A DNA stretch of 64,000 nt from assembly GCA_030760725.1 (NCBI GenBank), contig JASWHV010000013.1:35994699-36058698 (forward strand), read 5' to 3'. The position numbers and the translations under genes were made by a program. This document shows, in pieces, positions 11,348-22,337 of this stretch (the stretch's first letter is position 1; every line of letters begins with the position of its first letter). Below the pieces are notes generated by a model. The model saw only the letters and a program-made list of their open reading frames with translations, was not told where the DNA came from and did no database searches. Source of the DNA: Neostapfia colusana (lineage: Eukaryota > Streptophyta > Magnoliopsida > Poales > Poaceae).

Positions 11348-13111
11348 TCTGCATTCATATCATTCAAACGATCAGCACATGTGGGCTTACCTCATCCAGT
11401 CTATACAATAGTAATGCGAGAATGGGATAAACAATGCGCATAACAATCACACATATGGATAAAGTATAAACTTTATGCAACATATACATCCCTGGACCGT
11501 GTCACACGATCGAGTTCCAAAGTATTGAACTTTCTGGGTTAAAAGTTCATTTCGACCATCGGGGTCACCACGGGATGTTAAGTGTGTTAGCATGCGTAAT
11601 TCCTCGCTATTGTACTGGACCCAAACATGTACTAACTCGAAGTGATATGTCAAATGCATAAAACCTTTGACTCCAACTCGCTGTTTTACAACAGCTACTG
11701 GACGTCAAACGGTGAAACTAAGTGTTTTGGTGGAAACACTTCACATGGTGCTCACAGTCCAGCTTCTGGTCCAGCTGACCAGTCTGGATAATTCAACAGT
11801 TTTGACCTCTATAGAGGCAAAATCGGGACTAGTGTTCAACAACAAAGTTGTAGAACATTTCCTGTACTTCCCAACGGTGTCTTGCTTGACCCTTAGAAAT
11901 TTTTCTACAGGAAATTGTGGTTGAAATACAGAAAATTCCAGAGAGCATTTGGTCTGCCCTGTTTCTGAACAGTATCTATTCATCTGAGATTTTCATCCCT
12001 TTGGAGGGAGATTTTGTTCTGGAGCTCTACATAAAAGTTGTAGAGGACTTCAAAACCTTTCCAGAATGGTAACCCACACCTCCATTGGTTCAACCAATCT
12101 TATGTTATGCCCTGTTCAAGTTCAGCAAAATTTCTGCCGAAAACAGGGGAGATTATTCCTAAGTTTTTGAGACTGAATCTATACTCCCAATTGACTCTTA
12201 GTTCCATATAGGAGTTTACTAACCTCTAAATGAATTCCTAAAATTCATTTTGACTCTTTTCTTTGAAAATAAACAATTATGCAGTCGTACTACGTTTCCT
12301 CACCAAAGAAAAATCCTAAACCGGTATTTCGGCATATAAGTGTCACATGGTGGAACTAAAGACGTCACTCACAAACGGTTTCTACACGTCATGCGCTAAC
12401 GTGGTTAATGTACCTGCAGAAAAACACACAATAATGGTGCACACAAGGGTTTTATCATATCAGGCAGTTCCATATCATAATAAAGACATACGGTCCGTAT
12501 CATTGCCATATGGATCATCCTTGAGTCAAGCCACGTCTCAAGGTACATGGTCGTGTTTTCATACCACACGACGAGGAACCCGAGTAGAGCGCGAACGGGT
12601 CGTCACGGTTGGGAATTTTATCAACCCAACGGATACCACCTACTTCCTCATGACCGTTGAGGCACGCCGATGGCGAGCGCTGCGTATGGCCCTTTGAACA
12701 TTGAACGTTCAAGAGTTGCATACTATTGTGTTGTTTACCACACAATGGGGTATTCTCACTTTTGCCTAAAGCACGCTGGAGAACAGAGTTTTCATATGCT
12801 CTCAGAACCATTAAGAGGTTCAGAGACTCGTATTCACTACCGTGCCAAGCCACGGTATATCCTTCCATACTATTACTCGTATGGGGAGTTACCGCAATTG
12901 ATCCACCTGTGGTGGCATACCTTACCTCTTACCTGACGTCGGAGCGTCGTTACAGAATGTACAACAAATATGTTAGATTTCCACCATCATAACTAGTACT
13001 ATCGTAGACCTTATGTGTGCTTAATGACTAATCCTCACTCGACTACTTCTAAGTTTTCAAAATAAGCTCTTTTCGAGCGTGCTATTCCCAATGCGGCTCT
13101 GATACCATGAC
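11348..13111 (-). other. Leader of B1 between PBS and gag, no ORF0
   Basis: About 1.75 kb. It contains the PBS and an AT-rich untranslated leader that aligns with D 1-1596. The part next to gag (GATCAGCACATG and the following block) aligns with the same place in C1 (from about 21108), but the roughly 1 kb ORF0 found there in C1 is missing. Open frames of 70-120 codons here are not conserved in D and I do not call them genes. Confidence 0.65.
13096..13107 (-). other. Primer-binding site of B1 (initiator tRNA-Met)
   Basis: On the minus strand TGGTATCAGAGC lies four bases after the 5' LTR end. It is complementary to the 3' end of plant initiator tRNA-Met, the usual primer of this retrotransposon group, and it fixes the 5' LTR boundary at 13112. 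Confidence 0.85.
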
Positions 13112-16100
13112 TGTGGGGACCACCCCGAGGTTCACCCACTCCAGGATCGCATAGGGTGGTGCCGTACGATGCAGCACCCAACAGCACACACGAAAAGTAT
13201 AAAGAACAACATACAAACTTTTATTTGATACAAAACAGTGGAAGTCTTTCACAAAATATAACTATACAGCGGAAGTAATGTACATTAGTAGCCTCTCATC
13301 CTAACTATGCAAAAGTGCAGCCGTCCAGCCGGTGGACGCTACATGCTAGCAGCATGGAACCGGAGAAATCACGGTGGCGTGCAGGGCTCCATCTCGGCCG
13401 TGTACCCTGACGGGAGCATCGCCTCATCCTCGGAACCCTCCTCATAGCTCTCACCTGCATACAGCTCAAATATTGCAACCGTGAGCACGATGGCTCAGCA
13501 AAGCTTAACCGTCTGACCTAGGCATGGAACTCTACATGCAGGGAGGTGTATGTTAGGAAAAGGAATTGGCGACAAAGACACACCTATAAGTTGATCCTTA
13601 CTTTTAGTTTTATAGCCGCAAATTCATGTGCCTTAGGCAGCCCTCACATCGGAAGTCCACAATCAAACAAGAAACGCTTTCCTCCGATGTGGTGATGCCC
13701 AAAGCGGAAAGTAAACTTAATTAGCTCTACATCTACAGAAGACATGGTTTCCAAAACATTACTCTATCATCACAGCATATTATCATTCAACTGGCTTGCT
13801 TTACTTTTTACTACGTCACGAAACAGTGAACAAGCGGTACTCAAATAACCGCGAGGGACGGTGATTGCAATCAGGAGACACCCGGACAACACGTTGCATA
13901 CACCCACTTTCAGAAGCGTGATTCCACACCCCTTCCTACTCTGTTGTATGCAACAACCTTTCAAAGGCAAACCAAATGCCGAACCGGTCCATCGTAACGG
14001 GTAGGAGGTCCCCGCGTGGAGCGTGACTGTGCCCACCGGCAGATTTACACCTTGCTACCCTCAACCCACTCCTGTTTACGGTTGGGTAAGCCTCGGCACC
14101 CAGGTTAACCATTTACATCGGTTTCCTGCTTATGTCAGTATGCCATCTGGTACTGTTCGATACTTGTTCAGCAGGCCCGCACACGACTCGGTCCTCAATC
14201 GACACCAACAGGGCTACGCACGTGAGACCTCCGCTCACTGCTTCCTATCCCCCCTGCTGGGTCTCATTTTCACCACTCTTAAGCTATTTTCTATTCTGAC
14301 CAAACCGTGTGACAAACCTTACCTCGCGAGTAGATTCCAACTACTCGACTTCTACCGAGGTCCTAAGCATATTATCAGGGCCTTGTCTACTCGTAGGCTC
14401 TGTAAGCTACCCAACCCTTCATAGGATTTAAAAGGTTATGCAAGTGGGGTTTCAATCACCTTAACTCTAATGCAAACATTCACCTTAGACATAAGTGATA
14501 CAAATAAACAGCTTTATAAAAGGTACTTAAGTGCAAACCGGGGCTTGCCTGGTTGCGAGTTAAATGAGAAGTCAGCTTCTGGTGGGAGGACGTCCAAGGG
14601 CTCCGGTGCGTCCTCAACTTCGGTCACTATTATGAAATGTAATAAAATACATGTGTAAGTATTAAAGGTTTATAAAAATTGAACTTCTATTCATAGCTAC
14701 TGCTATTGAGGATCCTTAATTGGCTTTGGGAATTTTACAGTGGATACTAGACCCTCAAAGGATGATTTGAGCCAAATTTGGAGACATGTCATTGCACAAT
14801 GTAGTCCTTAAAATTCCTACAAGTACAATGCTTCTCTGAATTTTGAGCCCAAATCAGGAGCTTTGGCATAGCTAATAGTGGAAGATATGATTAGGGTAAG
14901 TCTCTATGGTTCCAACAAAATTTGTTTCACCATTTTTGGAGCTACCATCAGAGATATATGAATTTTTGAACTTGGACAGGAGTTCTGAAAAAGCTTCTGT
15001 TTAAATTGGAATTTCTAATTAAGGCTGAACATGGGAAGGTAGTTTAGCCTAGCCAATGAACTCCAATGAAGCCCAAATTTTTACTGAAGATCAGTAACTA
15101 TGGAAAGGATTTTCTGCCCAAATTTGGGACAATTTATAAAGAATTGCTCTTGTAATAAATCCCTAAAGGATTTACTAAAAACAATTCTACAGAAATTCGT
15201 GCGCATTTTCATAGCAAGCAATTTGTTTCTCTGTGAAGTACTCCTCATGAGGAATCCAAAAAAATTGGTCTCACTCTTTTTGGAGTTTTCTACACAAAGT
15301 TATGGGCTTGTAAAGATCAGCTAATTCCTGGAATTATTTCTCTAATAAAAACTTCAAATAATTGGGCTGGGCCCACGGTTTTTAAATCGGACCAGTGAGA
15401 TTTTGGCAACACTGGGGGCTACGGGGTTATTCCCGCGCAGCCACAGCCGATCCCGAGCCGCACCCCGATCTTCAACCTCGCGCCCGGCCGGCCTCCTCGC
15501 CGGAGAAGCGGCCGTGCCTCGCTGGAACGGCTGTCCCGTGCCTTAAACGGCTCAACTCTCACCGCCTGTGCCTAAAATCCGACGAGGAACACTTTGGTGA
15601 GCTCGGTGGCGACGCCAACTGGCCGGGAATACCTCCCCGACAGTGGCAGTAACTCTGGCGACTCCGGCGACGTGGTGTTCGCCCGGCAAGCCCGGAAACC
15701 GACCGCGGTTGGGTCCTACAGCACCACCGCGACCTGGGGAGCTCGGAACACTACCCTGATCCCTCGGAAAACGGCTGGAAACATGAGCTCACCATGCGAC
15801 CGAAGTGGTTCTTCCCCGCCGTGAGGAAAAACAGAGAACTCTTCGGACTCTGCATGGTATTGCTTGCCGTTTTCTCGAGAAGGGTCACCAGGGCTTGGAG
15901 AACCTATGCCTACTCTCTTGTGAACGTAACCCAATATGGCCTTGGAATTTCCTGTTTTCTTTCAACTCGGTTCCAAGAAACCGCCGGTGACAAACTTCGA
16001 ATTCCGGCCAACCTAGGCTATGACCTAGCTCCAAACTGGGAGGACAGCAAGAAGGGTCGACAACGCACCTAGAACACCGGTTGGATGAGCGTGAACGAGC

Positions 16101-17131
16101 CGGGGGTGGCCGGTCGACGGTGCAGCGTCGTGGCGGCAAGCTGGAAAGTGGAACGATGAACTTATGCTCAGTTCTCGGGACCAGCTCGAAGGAACGATAG
16201 GGGCTGTCGACAGAGAGGAACTCGAGAGCTTTGCGCACCTTCCTACGACCTCAAATGGGTGTGGCAACGCCGGAGTTGCATCGGTGACGGGCGGGCGGCG
16301 TGAAGCGACCGAGCGGCGGTCGAGGCTACTCGCGCTGAGCAGGGAAAGGGAAAACACGTCGGTGGACGGCGGAGAGAGCAAGGGAGGATGTGCTGGGACT
16401 GTGGCACGAGTGGATGATCATGTAGGCGGAAGAATCAGGAGGTTGCGCGGCACACCTCGGGCATGGGTCGGAGACAGGAGCTGTCGCGCCCCTGCTGTTC
16501 GGTCGCAGTCGGCGGAGGCGGCAGCTCTCTCGTGTGGCTGACCAAGGGGTCCCACCATTTCTAATTCTTATACCAATTTTTTCTGATATTTTACCCCAGC
16601 AACTCAACATTAAAGACTTGACTTCACCCCAAAGTCATAGTTTGAATTTGCTGAATTCAAATAGTTTGAATTCTGGTGTGAAATTTGGATGTGGTTTGAT
16701 CATTTGAATTTGAAAAATGAGTTTGAATTCTCCACTTTGTATTGCCTCAAAAATATAGCAAACCAGCTCCAAGGTTTCCAATTTTTGGCATGGCTGCTTA
16801 TTAAAAGGTGGAGAACACATTTGTGAAACCAAATTTTGAAATTGAGGGCATTGGAATTTGAAACTGAATCTGAAATTCAGATTAGAGGGCTTTTCCTTTT
16901 AATCTCAAACAAATATTGAAACTCCCCTAAATGAGCTGAAATTTGGAAGGTTGAATATTTGGACTATGAAGATCCAATTTATGAATTTAGATCTCCATGT
17001 TTGGAAGTTTTGGGAAGTCTAAACCCTCACTTTGAACTTATACCATTATAATTCAAAGTTTTAATTCCCCTCATTTTTCATAAGTGTATATGAGCTGAAT
17101 TTTTCTTGCTACCACTTTTGGGGATTTTACA
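13112..17131 (-). repeat. 5' LTR of B1 (4020 bp)
   Basis: Bounded by TGTGGGG at 13112 and TTTTACA ending at 17131. The outer parts align with 2928-5090 and 6240-6753. The GC-rich core of about 15305-16545 is unlike the core of the other B1 LTR. A weak TATA-like TATAAG sits on the minus strand at 16567-16572, near the start of the core. Sequence to the right (17132 on) is the integrase of C1. Confidence 0.85.
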
Positions 17132-18785
17132 GTAACCCTTTCGCCAGACTCACACCAATTTAGTGGTGTGCGGCGTTTCCTCCCGTATAGCGCCTCATAC
17201 GGTGCCATCTTGATGCTGGCTTGGTACGCATTGTTGTACGAGAACTCGGCTAACGACAAGTGATCATCCCAATTCTTGCCGTGGTTGATAGCGCAAGCTC
17301 GTAGCATATCTTCTAGAATTTGGTTTACGCGCTCAGTTTGTCCATCCGTTTGCAGGTGGTACGCTGAACTACGGATCAGCTTCGTCCCCAATGCAGTGTG
17401 TAGCTGCTCCCAGAAATGGGACACAAATAAAGTGCCCCGATCTGATATGATGGTACGGGGTACGCCGTACAAGCATAGGATCCGTGAGATGTACAGTTCA
17501 GCATACTTCTTGGTGTTGTAGTGTGTGTTGACCGGGATGAAATGGGCAACTTTGGTGAGCCGATCAACGATCATCCACACAGAATCCTGTTTCTGAAAAG
17601 TGGTGGGTAAACTGACAATGAAGCCCATGCTCACATCTTCCCACTTCCAGGCAGGAACGCCCAGTGGTTGTAGCAGTCCCGGTTTCCGCATATGATCTGC
17701 CTTCACCCTTCGACATGTATCACGCTCGGACACGTAGTTGGCGATCTCCCGCTTCATCGTGTCCACCAAAACTTGCTTCTGAGTTCTTGATACATTTTGT
17801 TGCTGCCGGGGTGAATAGAAAACTTTGATAAGTGAGCCTCATCAAATATTTTCTTCCGTAATTCCGGGTTACGGGGTACGACGATCCGGTCCTTGAACCA
17901 TAGGACGCCACCTTCGTCCTTCTGGAAACATTTCAGCTCCCCACTGTCTATACGTCTCCGCAAATGCGACATACCCTTGTCATGTTTCTGAGCTGCCGCT
18001 ATCTCTTCACGGATGGTGGGGATCGAAGCTAAGTTGTAGAGAGCTCCATGTGGAATCACATGCAGTGGTGGTTCGCTCTCTTCCAACGGTGTGATGGTAA
18101 GATTGTTGGCATGTGACTTGCGGCTCAGCGCATCCGCTACTACGTTTGCCTTGCCGGGGTGATAATGGATCTCTATTTCGTAATCCTTTATCAATTCTAA
18201 CCATCTTCGCTGCCTCATGTTCAGCTCCTTCTGAGTGAATATGTACTTGAGGCTCTTGTGGTCGGTATATAAATGTACGAGGTTACTGAGTAGGTAATGC
18301 CTCCACATTTTAAGTGCAAGTACCACGGCAGCGAGCTCCAAGTCGTGAGTTGGATAATTCTGCTCATGGTTTCTAAGCTGCCGTGACACATACGCGACCA
18401 CTCTTCGGTCTTGCATCAGCACACATCCGATCCCGATGCCGTATGCATCGCAGTACACATTGAACGGTTTTGTTGTGTCTGGCTGCGCCAAAACCGGTGC
18501 TGTTGTTAGGTGCTTGACTAAAGCCTTGAATGCTGCTTCACATGCGGAACTCCAAACATATTTGGTAGCCTTCTCCAGCAGCTCCGTCATAGGCTTGGCA
18601 ATCTTTGAGAAGTTCGGAATGAACCTCCGATAATATCCCGTGAGTCCGAGGAAACTCCGTACCTCGTGAACAGTCTCGGGGATTTCCAATTCAGCACTTG
18701 TGTGATCTTGCTCGGGTATACAGCGATGCCCTCCGCTGAGATGATATGCCCGAGAAAAGGCACTTGCAATATCCAGAATTCGCAC
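17132..18785 (-). pseudogene. End of RT, RNase H and integrase core of C1, truncated
   Basis: Two overlapping frames with a shift at about 17755-17765. The first (18785-17754) has the RT end and connection (FLGLTGYYRRFIPNF), RNase H (YCDAYGIGIGCVLM, HDLELAAVV, YTDHKSLKYIF, ADALSR) and the integrase zinc-binding segment (HPGSNKMY). The second (17769-17132) has CRRVKADHM, MGFIVSLPT (Gly before Phe where relatives have the catalytic Asp), IISDRGTLF and TDGQTERVN, then stops at the B1 junction. The first DDE Asp thus appears lost (MGF instead of MDF). Confidence 0.8.
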
Positions 18786-19737
18786 TTGCTGAATTTCGCG
18801 TATAGCTTGTGATCCCGCAGCCGTTGCAATACTATACGCAGATGCTTCTTGTGATCTTCCTCCAACTTGGAATATACCAGGATGTCGTCGATGAAGACCA
18901 TGACAAACTTGTCCAACTCTGGCATGAATACCGAGTTCATTAGATACATGAAGTGAGCTGGAGCGTTGGTGAGGCCGAAGGACATGACCAGGTACTCATA
19001 AAGTCCGTACCTCATCGAAAAAGCCGTCTTCGGAATATCCTCAGCCCGTATCTTAATCTGATGGTACCCGGATCTTAAGTCCATCTTGGAAAAGATCTTT
19101 TCTTCGACCAACTGATCGAACAACATGTCGATCCGTGGCAACGGGTACTTGTTTTTGATGGTTACGGCATTTAGTGGACGATAGTCCACTCAAAGCCGCA
19201 ATGTCTCATCCTTCTTCTTTACAAATAATGCCGAACAGCCCCATGGCGAGGAGCTCGGCCTAATAAAACCCTTCTCCAGGAGGTCCGTCAGCTGAGTTTT
19301 TAGTTCAGCCAACTCATTGGGTGCCATCTTGTACGGCCTTCGGGATATTGGCATGGTTCCCGGTGCAAGTTCAATCTTGAACTCCACCTCTCTGTCGGGC
19401 GGCATCCCAGGTAAATCATCGGGAACACGTCAGAGAACTCTCGGACCACTGGAATATCTTCCAATCTGATATCTGTAAATTGATAGACACTTGGAAGTTT
19501 TATTTCTGGACTGTCTCGAAATGAAGAGTGAGATCCGTGCACTTCTGAGTTCAAGTGCACGATTCGAAGGACGGTGTCTAAAATAGCGCCGTGGCGGGTT
19601 AACCACGACATCCCTAAGATGACATCGACCTTTTGGCCCTCTAAAATTATGAGAGACGTAGGGTACACTCTACCGCTAAGCATAATGGTGCTTTGGAAAC
19701 CATTACGCTTGCTGAAATCTTCCCACCCGGTGAACAA
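18587..19737 (-). pseudogene. Protease end and reverse transcriptase of C1, broken
   Basis: From right to left: the protease C-terminal part (LGMSWLTRHGAI) with the linker to RT (19737-19300); a frame shift in the PDVFP-like segment near 19415-19425; RT N-terminal motifs (SPWGCSALFVKKKDE, 19405-19190); an in-frame TGA at 19190-19192 where C2 keeps Cys; then YRPLNAVTIKNKYPLPRID, DLRSGYHQI, SFGLTNAPAHF and FIDDILVYSK (19189-18587). The next shift lies near 18700-18780. Catalytic Asp residues of RT remain but the frame is not continuous. Confidence 0.8.
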
Positions 19738-20105
19738 ATTAAATATGGACTATCGGTGGGCAGTATTTGCAAGCTGTGTTTAGCAATGAAAGCTTGGCTA
19801 AAAAAATTGTGCGTGGCACCTGAATCAAACAATACTATGGCGGGATGCTGGTGGAGTTGGAACATACCCGCAAGGATTAGCTCACCCACCAGCACGTCCT
19901 CTATGGCAAGCTGGTGGTTGGTGCCGGGCCTTGGGTTTGCCAGCCGCACATTAGTAGGGTTCCGGGGCTGATTCCTCCCGGGAAGTTGTGGTGCAACTCC
20001 GCCGCCTTGCCTCTCTGGACAACTGCTGGCGAAGTGTCCTGGCCGACCACATTTGTAGCATGTGGCCGCTGCTTGTCCTGTGCTTGGGGGACGAAAGCCC
20101 GGCAT
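19647..20105 (-). pseudogene. Nucleocapsid and protease of C1
   Basis: 153 codons open with a complete zinc knuckle (CYKCGRPGHFASSC), a Gly/Pro/Asn-rich linker, LAIEDVLVGE and the protease active site LFDSGATHNFFS followed by CSPGGKIS. The frame shifts near 19660-19740 before the rest of protease. It is part of the gag-pol polyprotein: gag upstream ends at 20112 in another frame, so a small indel separates them. Confidence 0.8.
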
Positions 20106-20111
20106 GCGCTG

Positions 20112-21088
20112 CTAAGGTGCATACGCACGCGGCATCGCCCGCTGCTGCTGATGTTGTTGCGGAGGTGGCACTGGCAGTGCCGGCCTGAACGCTGGTGGAG
20201 AATAGGGCCGACTGCGGAATGGCATCGACCTCTGTGGTGGCTGCCAGCGTGGACCTGATGGTGGGCGATTCACCATTCGAAATTTCTGAGAAGGACCGCC
20301 TCCTTCTCCGCTGCTTTGCGGCGCGCTTCGTTTTCTTTCCGCCGCCGCTAACTCTTTGCCGGAGTCCTCCTGAACAATCGCAGCATCAATTATGTCATTG
20401 ATGCTGCCGCAATTGAACATCGCCAATTTGTCCTTCAGGAGCGGATTATGCCCCTGGTAGAAGTCGTCCCGCCGCTTCTCGTCAGTATCAGCGTGATACG
20501 ACGCGTAGAGCGCGAGATTGTTGAACACCCTGGAGTATTCCAGCGCATTCCGGCTCCCTTTCTGCAGGTGTAGAAACTCCTGCGTCTTCCTCTTCATGAT
20601 ACCTGGCGGTATGTGATAGGCCCTGAAGGCCGTCTGGAACACCGCCCAGGTCATAACTCGGTCGGTGGGCTGTGAAGCACAGTAGTTCGCCCACCACGCG
20701 CTCCCAGATCCCTGGAGCTGCTGGACCGCGAACTGAGTCTTGCGCTGTGTAGCCAGTTGTCCGCATCGATGGGTTCTTCCGCCCTTGAGAATACTGGGGG
20801 ATGAGTCGCTAGAAAGTCGGAGTAGGAGCTTTGTTGGCGCTCCTCACAATCTTGACGCCTCTCTGGTCGAGACGTATTCACAATAAGAGTTTGCAGCAAC
20901 TCCGTGTGCTTATGATAAGAACCCGCCATTGCAGCAACGATGTCAGCCAATGTAACCGTTGGCGGTGGCGGTTGTTGCTGTTGTTGTTGCTGCTGTTTCT
21001 GTCCCGAGGAGTCCTCGGGAGGTTGTTGGGACGTCTCTCCCCCCTAACTGGAACCCCCAACGTCCGGGTTGGCACGAGTACGAGTCAT
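20112..21088 (-). pseudogene. gag: gag of C1, interrupted
   Basis: Begins with the ATG at 21086-21088 (MTRTRANPDVGGSS), one base after a TTTTAG acceptor-like site. Codon 15 is TAG (21044-21046), where C2 has CAG for Gln. The Gln-rich stretch, the LADIVAAMAGS region and the capsid motifs THPPVFSR, FQTAFRAYHIPPGIM, EYSRVFNNLALYASY and DIIDAAIVQE follow with shifts at about 20650 and 20770. A Pro/Gln-rich tail precedes the zinc knuckle. The motifs match C2 gag. Confidence 0.8.
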
Positions 21089-21362
21089 TCTAAAATTCAA
21101 AACAGCAGCGATCAGCACATGTCATACTTAAAAATTCCATACGCAACAGTAGGTATTGAAGTGACGCATGAATAAGTTGCACAACATTCACATATATTGT
21201 TAAAGCATAAACCTCATACAAGATATATTAGTCTCGGGTCTCCGAGAAGTCATGCTCATGTCGTCACTACCTATACATACACTACTGTCTACACGACATA
21301 TCACCGATTACAAAAGTTTGGGTTACATCACCCTTGCTGCCCTACTTGGCAACAGTAACCCC
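21089..21362 (-). other. Spacer between ORF0 and gag in C1
   Basis: About 270 bases of AT-rich sequence with no gene seen. It is conserved in C2 (62497-62769) and its gag-proximal part aligns with the B1 leader. Confidence 0.55.
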
Positions 21363-22337
21363 CTACTCGGAGTAGAGCTCGACCTCCTGTGGGTCGTCTT
21401 CCTCCGGTACCTCTGCTGGTGGCTCTGGGTCTACAACCTCCTCTCCCATCTCGGGTTCTCCCATTGCTGGAAGACCCAAGACTACGGGTACGGCACCTAC
21501 CACCGGTATGCCCAGCACTGGAGGTACGAGGTCCTGCAACGCGTGCACCTCGTCCATGGCCTTGTTGTAGTCCTCTTCCCAGCCTTGCCCTTCCTCAATA
21601 GTGTCGTCCCTCTCTTGAGTAAGGACCTCATTCTGCTGGGTCAGAGCCTGCACCTGTTCTTGCAACGCCGCAATATCGACACGGCTTTTCTTCTTCGCCT
21701 TTTTCAGACGATGCAACTGATTATGCTGTTCGTTCAGTCGCTTAATCGTCGGAAGGAGCACATTGCTGAGTGTGCTGTGAGCACTCTCAAAATGGTCTCC
21801 ATGGCTTGTGCTCTCCTTGAGCTTTGCGGCTAGACACTCCGTATGAACAGCTTGGCTGTCCATCACGGCCTTTCCCGCTCTCATCTGGAGGCTGAGGTTC
21901 GCCTCTGCGGGGTTGTACCTTGGGCAACCCTGATCGGTTGCCTCTACGTACCTTCCTTCCCACACGTGATGAGCCCTTCCCTCCACCGGAACGAGCGCAT
22001 ATGGAGTACCCTCCATATCTCTCACGTGCAGTCGGCAGAAGCGAGACATGGCGTCGCGTGCTGCCACTTGCCACATCACCTCCGGTTGTCTACCTCTCAC
22101 CGTGACGGTGAACGGCGCCCAACCGGGTGGCGTAGGCCCTGCAGGAACCTCGACATGGATTGTCCACGTCTTGTTCCCATCCTCGCCTTCTTCCTTGGCG
22201 AAGTACTGTGGCATCTGATTGTATCCAAAATATTGAAGCATCTGCCTCAATGCTTCCGGATAACCGCTGTGGTGAGAACAGTGAGATTCCACCCACCCGT
22301 GCTCGAACTGTTTATCCGCTGTATTCTGTAAAAACAT
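21363..22337 (-). CDS. ORF0 of C1: extra protein upstream of gag, coiled coil and acidic tail
   Basis: 324 codons, fully open, between leader and gag. Function unknown. Residues about 10-160 look globular (GWVESHCSHHSGYPEALRQM, WTIHVEVPAG, VMWQVAARDAMSRFC, GTPYALVPVEGR). Residues about 190-270 are heptad-like and rich in Gln, Glu, Lys and Leu, so probably a coiled coil. The last 30 residues are strongly acidic. It resembles family-A ORF0 in layout and in the W-x-x-A block. An extra ORF before gag is known in some rice gypsy elements (RIRE3 and RIRE8, from memory). The first codons ATGTTTTTACAG look like a 3' splice site; C2 has ATG directly after that AG while C1 has AAT, so the native start may be there. 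It is the only large intact frame of C1. Confidence 0.7.
   Translation of the reverse strand: MFLQNTADKQFEHGWVESHCSHHSGYPEALRQMLQYFGYNQMPQYFAKEEGEDGNKTWTIHVEVPAGPTPPGWAPFTVTVRGRQPEVMWQVAARDAMSRFCRLHVRDMEGTPYALVPVEGRAHHVWEGRYVEATDQGCPRYNPAEANLSLQMRAGKAVMDSQAVHTECLAAKLKESTSHGDHFESAHSTLSNVLLPTIKRLNEQHNQLHRLKKAKKKSRVDIAALQEQVQALTQQNEVLTQERDDTIEEGQGWEEDYNKAMDEVHALQDLVPPVLGIPVVGAVPVVLGLPAMGEPEMGEEVVDPEPPAEVPEEDDPQEVELYSE

Larger units (their letters stand above)
2928..17131 (-). mobile_element. Element B1: Ty3/gypsy chromovirus, LTRs at both ends, coding region decayed
   Basis: Minus-strand element with LTRs at 13112-17131 (5') and 2928-6753 (3'), PBS at 13096-13107, gag-pol between 11347 and 6812, and a polypurine tract beside the 3' LTR. 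Both LTRs begin TGTGGGG and end TTTTACA on the plus strand. It lacks ORF0. The five bases outside are ATATC on the left and GTAAC on the right, so there is no target-site duplication. The left flank is a plus-strand protease and the right flank a minus-strand integrase. The two LTRs do not align over about 1.1-1.2 kb of GC-rich core. A chimera made by recombination between two B elements is the simplest reading, but this is inference. Confidence 0.85.

Noticed and set aside
12515..12868. A 117-codon minus-strand frame in the B1 leader as a possible short ORF0
   Set aside because: D has no in-frame equivalent at the same place and there is no similarity to the ORF0 of A or C.
2928..17131. B1 as a simple insertion
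   Set aside because: No matching target duplication and different genes on each side.
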